This document shows positions 56,034 to 64,000 of a DNA stretch of 64,000 nucleotides, piece by piece (the stretch's first letter is position 1; every line of letters begins with the position of its first letter). The notes under the pieces are model-generated. The model was not told the origin of the DNA and searched no databases. It was given only the letters and a program-made list of their open reading frames with translations. The translations under genes and the position numbers were made by a program. The stretch spans positions 62,001-126,000 of the forward strand of contig NZ_JABBDX010000005.1 of assembly GCF_012847335.1 (NCBI RefSeq). The letters run 5' to 3'. The stretch comes from Psychrobacter sp. MF31. Its GTDB lineage: Bacteria; Pseudomonadota; Gammaproteobacteria; Pseudomonadales; Moraxellaceae.

Positions 56034-56771
56034 ATGACTGAGCCATTGCTGCGATCGCCCAACATCCCAACCACTGACCCTGAAGCGGGATTAAAAATTA
56101 CCGAGATTTTTTACTCACTTCAAGGGGAGGCGCTCACCTCGGGGCTACCGACGATTTTTGTGCGCTTAACCGGTTGCCCATTGCGCTGCGTTTATTGCGA
56201 TACTGAGTATGCCTTTAGCGGCGGCACGCGCCAGTCGCTTGATACGATTATGACCACGATCAAAAGCTTTCCTTGTAAGCGCATTTGCTTAACTGGTGGT
56301 GAGCCACTTGCCCAGCCCAATGCCATTGCTTTAATGAACCGCTTATTGATGGATGATTTTGAGATTTCGCTTGAAACGGCAGGGGCATTATCGGTTGCTG
56401 ATGTTCCGCCTGCGGTCAGCAAAGTTATGGATATTAAAACACCAAGCTCCGGCGAGTCGGATAAAAACCTGTGGTCAAATTTAGATTATTTAACCCAAAA
56501 CGATCAGCTTAAATTTGTCATTATGAACCGCGCAGATTATGACTGGTCGCGCGCCAAGCTTATTGAGCATGGCTTGGATAAGCTCGTTGGAACGGTTTGG
56601 TTTTCCCCGATGTTTAATGTGGCTGAGGACATTGATACTCAAGATTTAACCTCGCCTGAAGTGCCGATTTTGGCGCGCCAGCTTGCTGAATGGATTTTGG
56701 AGGATGCCCTTCCTGTCCGCTTTCAGCTTCAACTGCATAAAATCATTTGGGCGGACGCCAAAGGTAAGTAA
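56034..56771 (+). CDS. queE: 7-carboxy-7-deazaguanine synthase QueE
   Basis: 245 residues. Radical-SAM motif C-x3-C-x2-C in GCPLRCVYCDTEYAF, preceded by the substrate block EIFYSLQGE and followed by LTGGEPLAQ. QueE makes 7-carboxy-7-deazaguanine from the QueD product; QueC (also in this window) acts next. The insertion between the cysteines is of the ordinary form. Weak ribosome site (ACTGATT). Confidence 0.94.
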   Translation: MTEPLLRSPNIPTTDPEAGLKITEIFYSLQGEALTSGLPTIFVRLTGCPLRCVYCDTEYAFSGGTRQSLDTIMTTIKSFPCKRICLTGGEPLAQPNAIALMNRLLMDDFEISLETAGALSVADVPPAVSKVMDIKTPSSGESDKNLWSNLDYLTQNDQLKFVIMNRADYDWSRAKLIEHGLDKLVGTVWFSPMFNVAEDIDTQDLTSPEVPILARQLAEWILEDALPVRFQLQLHKIIWADAKGK

Positions 56772-56838
56772 GTGACGTCAACGTAAAATTGAGCTCAATA
56801 ACGCCCGCTACTTTCGACAAAAACAGCAAGGTTGCAAC

Positions 56839-57879
56839 ATGGTCAAATTAATCTTATTAGGACTCTTAGCAGGGGCGCTGTTTAGCTCAACCTTTATTTT
56901 AAATGAATTGATGAGCGGTGCCGGTGGTCATTGGTTTTGGTCAGCAAGTTTGCGCTATGTGTTTATGTGGCTGCTGCTTACCTTGATCATCAGCGTTCAG
57001 CATGGCTTTGGTCGCATCAAAGCGCTTGCAACTATTTTTCGTGACCACTGGGCGTTTTGGTGTATTTCAGGAACGATTGGCTTTGGGCTATTTTATACTG
57101 GCATTTGCTACGCAGGCGACCACGCCGCAGGTTGGGTGGTTGCGGCAACGTTCATGTTTACGGTGGTGACCAGCCTTTTGGTCTTGGTCGCTTTTGGTCA
57201 GCGCTTTGCTAAAAAATTTATTGCTTACGCTCTGATCGTTTTTGTTGGCGTGGCGATGGTAAATATTAGTGAAGGGCTTCGCGCGACCACCGCAATAGAT
57301 GCTGCCGCTCCTATGAGTCAAATGCTGATATTTGGCGCATTGCCTGCCCTGATTGCTGCGTTTTGCTACCCGATTGGCAACCAATTGGTTTGGCAAGTGT
57401 CTTATAATTCACGCAATTCACGCAGTTCTCGCAATCTGACCTCAGACAATGCCAACGCTGAGCCTTCACAACCAAAATCAATGCTTGAGCGCTTGATTGC
57501 TAAAGTTCCCGCGATTGACACCGACCTACTACAAAATGCCTTTAACAAAGTCTGGCTGATGACCTTAGGAAGTATGCCATTTTGGCTCATTCTTGGCATT
57601 ATCGTGCGCCCTGACGCGCCAAGCGGCTCGCAGATGTTTAACACGTTATTGGTGGCGCTGCTGGCAGGCGTTGGCGCAACCAGCATTTTTTTCTTTGCTC
57701 GTGAGCGCGCCGTCACCTCAAGCGAGGTGGCAGGCGTTGATTCGACCCAAGCCAGCGAGGTGATTTTTGCGCTGATAGGCGGGATTATTTTACTCAACAA
57801 TGCCCTGCCCTCAGCGATGGGACTTGTGGGCGTTGGCTTGATTATTATTGGCTTAATTTTATTTGCAAAAAATGGTTAA
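56839..57879 (+). CDS. Multidrug resistance efflux transporter family protein (DMT superfamily)
   Basis: 346 residues with about ten membrane helices (LLGLLAGALFSSTFILNE first). Layout of the EmrE-type DMT proteins of the PF13536 kind. A soluble loop of ~40 residues rich in Ser, Asn and Arg (residues ~193-230) separates the two five-helix halves. The substrate is unknown. AAGG lies upstream of the ATG. Confidence 0.8.
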   Translation: MVKLILLGLLAGALFSSTFILNELMSGAGGHWFWSASLRYVFMWLLLTLIISVQHGFGRIKALATIFRDHWAFWCISGTIGFGLFYTGICYAGDHAAGWVVAATFMFTVVTSLLVLVAFGQRFAKKFIAYALIVFVGVAMVNISEGLRATTAIDAAAPMSQMLIFGALPALIAAFCYPIGNQLVWQVSYNSRNSRSSRNLTSDNANAEPSQPKSMLERLIAKVPAIDTDLLQNAFNKVWLMTLGSMPFWLILGIIVRPDAPSGSQMFNTLLVALLAGVGATSIFFFARERAVTSSEVAGVDSTQASEVIFALIGGIILLNNALPSAMGLVGVGLIIIGLILFAKNG

Positions 57880-57887
57880 TCACGATC

Positions 57888-57909
57888 AAATGGGCTTTTG
57901 TCCCCATTT
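57888..57909 (+). terminator. Weak hairpin after the DMT transporter gene
   Basis: AAATGGG and CCCATTT pair around an 8-base loop, followed by only a short T run, so termination would be inefficient. Confidence 0.4.
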
Positions 57910-57946
57910 TGCAGAAAAAAAGCTTTGCAAATGCCAAAATATTGAT

Positions 57947-58046
57947 TAAGCTTGCAGCAAGCTTAAGGGTGCCCTCCGCCCATAAGTCTCATGACAATAA
58001 CCGCAACGTCCTTATCAGGGCGGCGTTACGATAGCCCCCACCCTTT
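57947..58046. ncRNA. Possible structured RNA element of unknown class
   Basis: A perfect hairpin TAAGCTTGC-A-GCAAGCTTA (57947-57965) is followed by nested stems: AAGGGTG (57965-57971) with CACCCTT (58039-58045), and CCGCCC-ATAAG (57976-57986) with CTTAT-CA-GGGCGG (58011-58023). The 24-base loop contains AACG (58005-58008), which could pair with CGTT (58024-58027) as a pseudoknot. It is GC-rich within AT-rich intergenic DNA. On the plus strand it would lie in the leader of the TRIC gene; on the minus strand the first hairpin could act as a weak terminator. I cannot match it to a known riboswitch or sRNA family. Confidence 0.45.
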
Positions 58047-58195
58047 AAATCGCATCTTATTCTTTAAAGCAGGTTACTCGTTAGCTTTGCCAAGGGTTTT
58101 TCCTATAAATTGCATTGGCAAGCTTTGCTTTTGTCAACGCTTTTGCTTGTGCCTTGGGCGTGATGGGGCAATCTTTTTAATGGTTTATATTTTTG

Positions 58196-58912
58196 ATGAG
58201 CACAGATTTTTCCATGATTCCCATTCAGTTTTCCCCGCAACTGCCCGCGGCGCTTACGCCTGATTTTATGATGCGCTTTGAGCCGACCTCATTTATGTTT
58301 TGGCTTGAAATGTTCGGAATTTTTGCCTGTAGCGTTTCAGGAACGGTGCTTGCCAAGCACCATAAATTTGACATGTTTGGCTGTATTTTGGTGGCAATGA
58401 TCACCGCCATCAGTGGTCCTACCGCTCGTGATATCATTCTTGACCGCTATCCGCTGTTTTGGATGGTCAATATGAACTATTTGGTGATTATTACGGTCAC
58501 CTCCATCGGCTTTCAAATGTTTTGTAACCCAAAAGCGCGTCACGTTGAGCCGCTGCTCAAATTATTTGACGGCTTGGCGCTTGGGATTTTTACCTTGATT
58601 GGTATCCAAGTGGCGCAAGAGATGGGCGCAAATATTCCGATTTGTATCTTGATGGGCGTACTAAACATCCTATTTGGCGGCGTGATCCGCGATATGCTTT
58701 GTAATGAAATTCCGCTCGTTTTGCGGCAAGAGATTTACATTACCGCAGCCATCGTTGGCGGGATTGTTTACTTTGTGATGCAAGGTCTTGGGATCACCAG
58801 TTGGATCACTGAAGCTGCCACCATGCTGATTATCTTTGTCATTCGTATGCTTGCCGTTCACTACGATTGGCGCTTTCCAGATATCAGCTTGGTCAAACAA
58901 CCTATGGCTTAA
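58196..58912 (+). CDS. Trimeric intracellular cation channel family protein (UPF0126)
   Basis: 238 residues, about seven membrane helices in two repeats of the TRIC/UPF0126 type: first repeat FACSVSGTVLAKHHKFDMFG followed by TAISGPTARDIILDRYPLFW, second repeat IGIQVAQEMGANIPICILMG with GGVIRDMLCNEIPLVL. Bacterial TRIC homologues form potassium-permeable trimers, and some are suggested to move amino acids. ATG starts at 58196, 58214 and later are possible; none has a good ribosome site. A possible structured leader precedes it by about 150 bases. Confidence 0.85.
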   Translation: MSTDFSMIPIQFSPQLPAALTPDFMMRFEPTSFMFWLEMFGIFACSVSGTVLAKHHKFDMFGCILVAMITAISGPTARDIILDRYPLFWMVNMNYLVIITVTSIGFQMFCNPKARHVEPLLKLFDGLALGIFTLIGIQVAQEMGANIPICILMGVLNILFGGVIRDMLCNEIPLVLRQEIYITAAIVGGIVYFVMQGLGITSWITEAATMLIIFVIRMLAVHYDWRFPDISLVKQPMA

Positions 58913-58931
58913 AATCATTTTTTAAACCAAT

Positions 58932-58962
58932 AAAAAAGAGGAAAATTAACTTCCTCTTTTTT
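58932..58962. terminator. Bidirectional terminator between the TRIC gene and recJ
   Basis: AAAAAAGAGGAA and TTCCTCTTTTTT form a 12-pair stem around AATTAAC. Confidence 0.9.
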
Positions 58963-58976
58963 GATGGGTGCTTTTT

Positions 58977-60821
58977 TTAACGGCAATTGACTATCGCCAA
59001 ATCACGAACCATCAATTGTAAGCTTTGATTGCCGCGCCACTCGTTAATGTCTAGCTCAAAAAGCACATGAACGCTTTGCGCGCGATAATCCCAAGTTTCA
59101 GGGTCAAAATTAAAATAAATCGCCTCAATCGGATATTGAACGTTTGCATAGCGCAAATTGAGCTTTAAATGTTTGTCTTTTAACACCTTAAAATTAAGCA
59201 CTTCAAAGACGCCATCAAAGATCGGTTTGGCAAAGCCATGACCCCAAATGCTGGCGTTATTGATAAAATCAGCAAACGATAAGCTAAAATCTTGTGGCAT
59301 CAGCTCGCCATCGGTTAAGGTTTGCGGTGTAAAAACAGCGGAATCAACCTCATTCATCGCGTCATTAAAGGCTTTGGCAAACGCGTCGAAATTTTTGCGT
59401 TGAATGGTCAATCCTGCTGCCATCGCATGACCGCCGAAATGGCTAATCAATTCTGGATGGCTTTCAGCAACGTTTTCAATCGCATCGCGGATATGAATGC
59501 CATCGATTGAGCGCGCCGAGCCTTTAATCAAATCGTCCGCATCCGTTTTGGTCACGTCGGCGGGTGCAAAAACGATACTGGGCAAATAATAGCGCTCTTT
59601 TAGCCGCCCCGCCACAATACCAATGACGCCTTGATGCCAATTGGGCTGATATAAAATTAAGCTGCGATTGTTCTTATTTTGCGTTTTATCGTTCTTGCTG
59701 CTTTTAGCGCAGTTACTTTTTGAGTCATTACTTTCAAAACTTGAGTCTTGGCTATCTTGGCTGTTTTGGCTATCTTTATCATCTTGACGATCAAGCGTTT
59801 CCACAATCAGCGCGGCTTCCTCGCGCATTTTGCCTTCGATTTGCCTGCGCGTTCGGTTTAAGCTGTCAAGCTCAAATGCCAATTTCTGAGCGGTTTGCCA
59901 ATCATCAGCAAGCAAGCATTCAATGCCAACTCGCATGTGCTCAATGCGACCAGCGGCGTTAATCCGAGGTCCTAAAATAAAGCCAAAATCTTGCGCTTGC
60001 AGCTTTTCAGGAGCGCGACTGGCTTGCTCAAGAAGCGCTAAAATTCCAAGACAGCAGCGCTTTTGCCGGATCGCATTTAGCCCATGATGCACCAAAATTC
60101 GGTTATTTTTATCCAAAACCCCAACGTCAGCGACCGTTCCAAGCGCCACCAAATCCAAATGCTTACTGACTTGAGCACTTGATTTTTGGGCATCGCGGCG
60201 AAGCTTTGCCAAGCGCCCAAGCACATAAAACGCCACCCCAACACCAACCAAAGCTTTACTTTTAAACGGGCAGCCCAATTGGTTGGGATTGACCACCGCT
60301 TCGGCATCCGGTGTGGGCTTGGTGGTTAAATGGTGATCGGTAATGACGACTTTGATGCCAGCGTTATGAGCGCGAGCCACGCCTGCGGCGCTTGAAATGC
60401 CATTATCCACCGTCACGATCAGCTCGGGATGGTGCAGTTCAACTGCCAAATCGACAATTTCAGGGGTCAGCCCATAACCGTATTTAAAGCGATCAGGAAC
60501 GATAAAATCAACCACCGCGCCCATTTGCCGCAAAACGCGAATCATGAGCGCGGTACTGGTTGCACCGTCACAATCAAAATCGCCGACGATCAGAATTTTT
60601 TGCTGATCGTCAATCGCAGCATCTAAAAGCTGAACCGCATCATCAATACCAAGCAAATCCTCAGCAGAAAGCAGCGCGGCAAGCGACGTTTCTAAATCGT
60701 CAGTATTCTCAATACCACGGCTGGCATACAATCGCGCAAGGGTCAAAGAGTGCTGAGCAAAAGGCTGCAAAGCGGCGGGCAGCGCCTCAATCGCGCTGAA
60801 TCGGGGAGTTAAAGTTAGCAT
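58977..60821 (-). CDS. recJ: Single-stranded-DNA-specific exonuclease RecJ
   Basis: 614 residues. DHH-phosphoesterase motifs are present in order: GDFDCDGATSTAL, the DNGISSAAG block, VITDHHLTT and GVGVAFYVLGRL, then the DHHA1 region with NAAGRIEHM and HFGGHAMAAGL, and a C-terminal OB fold. It degrades ssDNA 5' to 3' in recombination and mismatch repair. Residues ~344-384 form a low-complexity Asp/Ser/Asn/Lys tract (QDDKDSQNSQDSQDSS and beyond) inserted between the DHH and DHHA1 parts; the catalytic residues flank it undamaged. Confidence 0.93.
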   Translation of the reverse strand: MLTLTPRFSAIEALPAALQPFAQHSLTLARLYASRGIENTDDLETSLAALLSAEDLLGIDDAVQLLDAAIDDQQKILIVGDFDCDGATSTALMIRVLRQMGAVVDFIVPDRFKYGYGLTPEIVDLAVELHHPELIVTVDNGISSAAGVARAHNAGIKVVITDHHLTTKPTPDAEAVVNPNQLGCPFKSKALVGVGVAFYVLGRLAKLRRDAQKSSAQVSKHLDLVALGTVADVGVLDKNNRILVHHGLNAIRQKRCCLGILALLEQASRAPEKLQAQDFGFILGPRINAAGRIEHMRVGIECLLADDWQTAQKLAFELDSLNRTRRQIEGKMREEAALIVETLDRQDDKDSQNSQDSQDSSFESNDSKSNCAKSSKNDKTQNKNNRSLILYQPNWHQGVIGIVAGRLKERYYLPSIVFAPADVTKTDADDLIKGSARSIDGIHIRDAIENVAESHPELISHFGGHAMAAGLTIQRKNFDAFAKAFNDAMNEVDSAVFTPQTLTDGELMPQDFSLSFADFINNASIWGHGFAKPIFDGVFEVLNFKVLKDKHLKLNLRYANVQYPIEAIYFNFDPETWDYRAQSVHVLFELDINEWRGNQSLQLMVRDLAIVNCR

Positions 60822-61036
60822 GGGGCTATTTTACTGGGAATTGCTGCTCTGCTCAACGACTCTTTAGCCTTTGATTGGCTTAATTTTTTTAGAAAAAAGG
60901 GCTATTTTTACAAATCCTGACTTTAGCCCTCTGCGGATTTATGGTTTGATACAAAGCGATGCTGAACTGCGCCATAAGATTTTATAAAATAAGTAATACT
61001 TATGACCATAACCCAAAAACAAATAAGGATAATAAT

Positions 61037-61555
61037 ATGCAAACGACCCCTGCTGTCGAAAAGCTTCCTAAAACGATCGACCCCAATTTAAATTTGGAGA
61101 ACGTTAAAAAAGAATGCCAAGAGCTGGTTAAAAAACGCGCCAAAGTTTCGGCAGGCGTTGCGATCGTTCCGGTGCCCTTTTTTGATGTGGCAATCGATGC
61201 GGGAATGCTGACCACCTTGCTTCCTGAAATCAGCGAGCGCTTTGGGCTGATCGAAGGTCATGAGTCTGCCATTGATTTGGAATCGCGTGACATCCATTGG
61301 AGCGCGCTTAAAGACCGTGCTGTTGACTTTGCAGGACTCATGGCAACTCGCGGTATCGTTAAAAAGACCATCCAAGGCTTTGGCGGTCGCATTGTTGCCA
61401 AGCAAGTCACCAAATTCATTCCGCTAGGTGGTCAAATGGTTGCTGCAACCATGGGCTATATGATTTTTAGAAAAATCGCTTTTGATCACATTGACCAGTG
61501 CTACAACTTGGCAAAAGAGATTCAAGAAAAACAGCATGCCAAAACGGTTGCTTAA
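61037..61555 (+). CDS. Hypothetical protein with DUF697/EcsC-like helical-hairpin sequence
   Basis: 172 residues from ATG 61037, chosen because AAGGA lies 7 bases upstream; a start at 60959 lacks one. The middle part KVSAGVAIVPVPFFDVAIDAGMLTTLLPEI and the later Gly/Ala-rich FIPLGGQMVAATMGYMIFRK resemble the DUF697 or EcsC type of membrane-associated helical hairpins that often follow GTPase domains. Here no GTPase is attached. Function unknown; likely membrane-bound. Confidence 0.6.
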   Translation: MQTTPAVEKLPKTIDPNLNLENVKKECQELVKKRAKVSAGVAIVPVPFFDVAIDAGMLTTLLPEISERFGLIEGHESAIDLESRDIHWSALKDRAVDFAGLMATRGIVKKTIQGFGGRIVAKQVTKFIPLGGQMVAATMGYMIFRKIAFDHIDQCYNLAKEIQEKQHAKTVA

Positions 61556-61576
61556 GTTTGACTTTCGCTAAGCCAT

Positions 61577-61607
61577 AAAAAAGCCAGTGTTGATACTGGC
61601 TTTTTTA
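61577..61607. terminator. Bidirectional terminator
   Basis: AAAAAAGCCAGT and ACTGGCTTTTTT form a 12-pair stem around GTTGAT, between convergent genes. Confidence 0.9.
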
Positions 61608-61643
61608 TTAATAACTGTCTTTAAAAAATGACTGCTTTAAAAA

Positions 61644-62018
61644 TTAACGGTTATCAGAGGTTAACACTTCAGGCTCAACAGTTGAGGCGAGTGACAAGAC
61701 GCGATTGCGAAAATATTCTGATTTACCATCGATCACTTTATCAACTTCTTTAATCAACTCTTTGATCGAATCATCATAAATACCGTGGTTCAGCTCGGTT
61801 TCAAAGGCGGTAAACGGATGCTTTCTGGTCGCTGAGCGCACATCAGTGATGCCATCTTTGGTATAAAACAGATCAACGCGACCATCGCTATTAAGCACGC
61901 AATTTAATAGACCGCCCTCCACCATCAGCTCGACCCGTTCCGGCATAAAAATATAGTCAGCAACATCAACGAGCTCTTTTTCAACGCCGCGCAGTAATAA
62001 TGATTTTAAATCAAACAT
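61644..62018 (-). CDS. Hypothetical cytosolic protein
   Basis: 124 residues, no signal peptide or membrane segment. A short N-terminal helix-like part (FDLKSLLLRGVEKELVDVADY) is followed by an alternating hydrophobic beta-like part with one cysteine and an acidic C-terminal helix region (DDSIKELIKEVDKVID). I do not recognise the family. The start has GGAGAACC close upstream, a good ribosome site. A terminator separates it from the preceding gene. Confidence 0.65.
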   Translation of the reverse strand: MFDLKSLLLRGVEKELVDVADYIFMPERVELMVEGGLLNCVLNSDGRVDLFYTKDGITDVRSATRKHPFTAFETELNHGIYDDSIKELIKEVDKVIDGKSEYFRNRVLSLASTVEPEVLTSDNR

Positions 62019-62214
62019 GTGGTTCTCCTAATTTTTTATTTTAAATGTTCAAATAGCCGTATTATTTTTAAGTTGTACCCTTCAATATTTTGCTATTTTA
62101 GCAGTTATTATTTATCCCTTTTGACATACTACAAAAGCTTTCGGCACTTTTTAAGTGTGAAAGTGTAAGACTACGTTTAAGAACGTTTAAAAACGCGCTC
62201 AAAATAAGTAAACA

Positions 62215-62805
62215 TTACCTGTCTACCCGCTCAAGGCGACCGTTTTTCCATTGCATCCGAAAGTGAGTTTCAGGAGCGATCAACTCCCCATCTTCAAAAG
62301 CTTCCGGATAAACGCGAAAATTGGGAATCGCACGATATTCAATTCCTTGCTTTGATAAGTCATACTCAATATATTCCTCGCTAAAAGGCGCGTAAAGCAG
62401 CACCTCAAAGCTCGTTTTCACCCGCTTATTTTTATCCAAAATAAAATAATAAATCGTGCTGTTGCTATGAACATTGCCGCCAAGCGCGCCTGCCGATTCA
62501 AGCTCAACTGCCAAATCAAGATTCCCATCATTGTTAAAATCTTGGGCAATCAAAGGATGAATAGCAATTTGGTAATCGGGCGTGGCGCTTTTTGAACTTG
62601 GTTTTTCATCAAAGCAAGAAAACTCTAATGCGCTGGTAGCTTTGACCGTGGTAGCTTTGGGATTGGGAGTTGGAAAACCACAATATTCCAAAACCAAATT
62701 ATTGATAATGGTTTTGGGAATTTTTGGCGGATTTATTGGCGCTGAAGCAGCTATCGCTAGTCCCGAACTTGCAAAAAATACAGCGGCGATAAGTAACGTT
62801 TTCAT
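62215..62805 (-). CDS. Secreted protein with FG-GAP/VCBS-like repeat segment
   Basis: 196 residues from ATG 62805, decided by a perfect GGAGG six bases upstream. Signal peptide KTLLIAAVFFASSGLAIAAS. The mature protein contains IAQDFNNDGNLDLAVELES, the calcium-binding pattern of FG-GAP/VCBS-type repeats, as a single copy. Three cysteines, one in the signal-proximal EYCGFPTP. Probably periplasmic; function unknown. Confidence 0.72.
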   Translation of the reverse strand: MKTLLIAAVFFASSGLAIAASAPINPPKIPKTIINNLVLEYCGFPTPNPKATTVKATSALEFSCFDEKPSSKSATPDYQIAIHPLIAQDFNNDGNLDLAVELESAGALGGNVHSNSTIYYFILDKNKRVKTSFEVLLYAPFSEEYIEYDLSKQGIEYRAIPNFRVYPEAFEDGELIAPETHFRMQWKNGRLERVDR

Positions 62806-62911
62806 TTGCGCCTCCAGTTGCCACTCCTGATACATCTAGCCTATCACAGCCTTAAATGCGGATCGTTATTCAAGCTCAAGTGTTGCTTATCATTCCTGTT
62901 AACTTTAACTA

Positions 62912-62947
62912 AAAAAAACGGTCTGACTTGTCATCAAACCGTTTTTA
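62912..62947. terminator. Terminator of uvrB
   Basis: AAAAACGGT and ACCGTTTTT pair around a 14-base loop, with A and T runs on the two sides; it follows the uvrB stop on the minus strand. Confidence 0.78.
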
Positions 62948-62971
62948 TTAAAGCTTTTGTAAAATCTAAAG

Positions 62972-64000
62972 CTACTGAACAATATAAGCTTTAAGCTCAA
63001 GGACTTTATCACGAGTTTTAGCGGCTTCCTCAAATTTTAAATCGCGAGAGAGCTGCTGCATTTGTTTTTCTAAGCGCTTGATTTCTTTGGCTAATAAATC
63101 AGGACTTCGTAAAATACTCACATCAACATCCGGCAAATTGCTGCTAATGGCAATGCTTTGGTTGTCGTTGGTGTCCAAATCCTCGCCCGTATCGATCTTA
63201 TCAGTGATGCTTCGGCGAGCGCCCCTTGGGGTAATGTTGTGCTCAAGGTTAAAGGCAATTTGCTTTTCGCGGCGGCGCTCGGTTTCCTCAATCGCTTTTT
63301 CCATGCTTGGAGTGATGCGATCCGCGTACAAAATAGCTTTACCGTTTAAGTGCCTTGCGGCTCGACCAATAGTCTGAATCAGTGATCGCTCTGAGCGTAA
63401 AAAGCCTTCTTTATCGGCGTCAAAAATAGCGACTAAAGACACCTCAGGCATGTCCAAACCTTCCCGAAGTAGGTTAATCCCAACAAGAACGTCATGGACG
63501 CCCGTTCGCAATTCATGAATGATTTGCATGCGCTCAACAGTGTCAATATCCGAGTGCAAATACGCCACTTTGACATCGTATTCTTTTAAATAAATGGTCA
63601 AATCCTCTGCCATTCGCTTGGTCAAGGTCGTGATCAACACGCGCTCATCGACTTCGCGGCGTTTGATGATTTCGGACAACACATCATCGACTTGAGTTAA
63701 AACGGGTCGGATTTCGATCTCAGGGTCGACAAGTCCGGTTGGACGAACGACCTGTTCAACGATTTGCTCGCTATGTTCAAGTTCATATTGCGCAGGGGTT
63801 GCCGTCACAAATATGGTGGCAGGCTTGATGCGCTCCCACTCTTCAAACTTCATTGGACGGTTGTCCATCGCGCTTGGCAGGCGAAAACCGTAATTGACCA
63901 AGTTTTCTTTGCGTGATTTATCGCCTTTATACATCGCACCGATTTGCGATACGGTCACATGCGACTCATCGATAAACAGCAGCGCATCGGACGGAATATA
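62972..64000 (-). CDS. uvrB: Excinuclease ABC subunit UvrB, C-terminal part (runs off the window)
   Basis: 343 residues, continuing beyond base 64000, where the last visible codons read [14 protein letters not shown], the Walker B (DESH) helicase motif. Then follow [74 protein letters not shown] and [15 protein letters not shown], i.e. the helicase motifs downstream of Walker B. A C-terminal UVR domain ([20 protein letters not shown]) contacts UvrC. UvrB verifies DNA damage in nucleotide-excision repair. The N-terminal third of the protein, including Walker A, is outside the window. Confidence 0.96.
   Translation of the reverse strand, partial: YIPSDALLFIDESHVTVSQIGAMYKGDKSRKENLVNYGFRLPSAMDNRPMKFEEWERIKPATIFVTATPAQYELEHSEQIVEQVVRPTGLVDPEIEIRPVLTQVDDVLSEIIKRREVDERVLITTLTKRMAEDLTIYLKEYDVKVAYLHSDIDTVERMQIIHELRTGVHDVLVGINLLREGLDMPEVSLVAIFDADKEGFLRSERSLIQTIGRAARHLNGKAILYADRITPSMEKAIEETERRREKQIAFNLEHNITPRGARRSITDKIDTGEDLDTNDNQSIAISSNLPDVDVSILRSPDLLAKEIKRLEKQMQQLSRDLKFEEAAKTRDKVLELKAYIVQ

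Noticed and set aside
57965-58046. 6S RNA, SRP RNA or a glycine riboswitch
   Set aside because: Too short for 6S, no GGAAGGAAGCAGC-like SRP core, and none of the conserved glycine-aptamer core; left as unknown class.
1-64000. tRNA, rRNA, tmRNA or CRISPR arrays
   Set aside because: No TψC-type arm sequence, rRNA core or regularly spaced repeats noticed in any intergenic gap while reading both strands.

Overview
The window looks like chromosomal DNA of a gammaproteobacterium of the Moraxellaceae, most likely Psychrobacter or a close relative. This is judged from the character of the proteins (single Lol permease, cbb3 oxidase, ComEC, PhoX, AcnB, IS982), the moderate-to-low GC content and the AT-rich intergenic DNA; no database search was possible. 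It is mostly housekeeping sequence with one accessory-type block (31-43.5 kb), one intact insertion sequence and one MITE-like element. I see no tRNA, rRNA or CRISPR array.

Layout. 0-8.6 kb: the 5' end of metZ (minus), a beta-hydroxyacid dehydrogenase, a phospholipase-D lipoprotein, an MFS transporter and dusA (plus), then a CPBP protease, an alpha/beta hydrolase and an S49 peptidase (minus). 8.7-16 kb: comEC, a DUF2062 protein, the lolD/permease pair, an unrecognised 323-aa protein and an SCP2 protein. 16-23 kb: a 1-kb leader, then ccoNOQP (cbb3 oxidase, overlapping genes), ccoG and ccoH. 23-31 kb: ttcA, queC, a small secreted cysteine protein, a dihydrolipoamide-dehydrogenase-like flavoprotein, an MscS channel and rlmKL.

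31-43.5 kb is a Ter (tellurite-resistance-type) stress-response locus. The first half holds three TerD paralogues, a DUF475 membrane protein, a TIGR00266 protein and a divergent TerA. The second half is the conserved Ter-linked biosynthetic operon: ATP-grasp enzyme, phosphoribosyltransferase/TRSP protein, HAD phosphatase, StiP/PRTase-PELOTA protein and CitE-like lyase. A NYN-nuclease protein with two OST-HTH (LOTUS) domains is inserted as the second gene and overlaps the ATP-grasp stop by ATGA. By published comparative genomics this module is thought to make a nucleoside-like metabolite; the embedded RNA-binding nuclease is the most interesting feature here.

43.5-51 kb: hydrolase, enoyl-CoA hydratase, a small secreted protein, Tat-exported PhoX and acnB. 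51.2-52.2 kb: a complete IS982-family element (16-bp inverted repeats, 6-bp target duplication) upstream of acnB. 52.6-64 kb: lipA, a lysophospholipase-like hydrolase, a 174-bp MITE-like element, dapD, queE, a DMT exporter, a possible structured RNA upstream of a TRIC/UPF0126 channel gene, recJ, three poorly known genes and the 3' part of uvrB. Two genes of queuosine biosynthesis (queC, queE) and two tRNA-modification enzymes (dusA, ttcA) are scattered rather than clustered.
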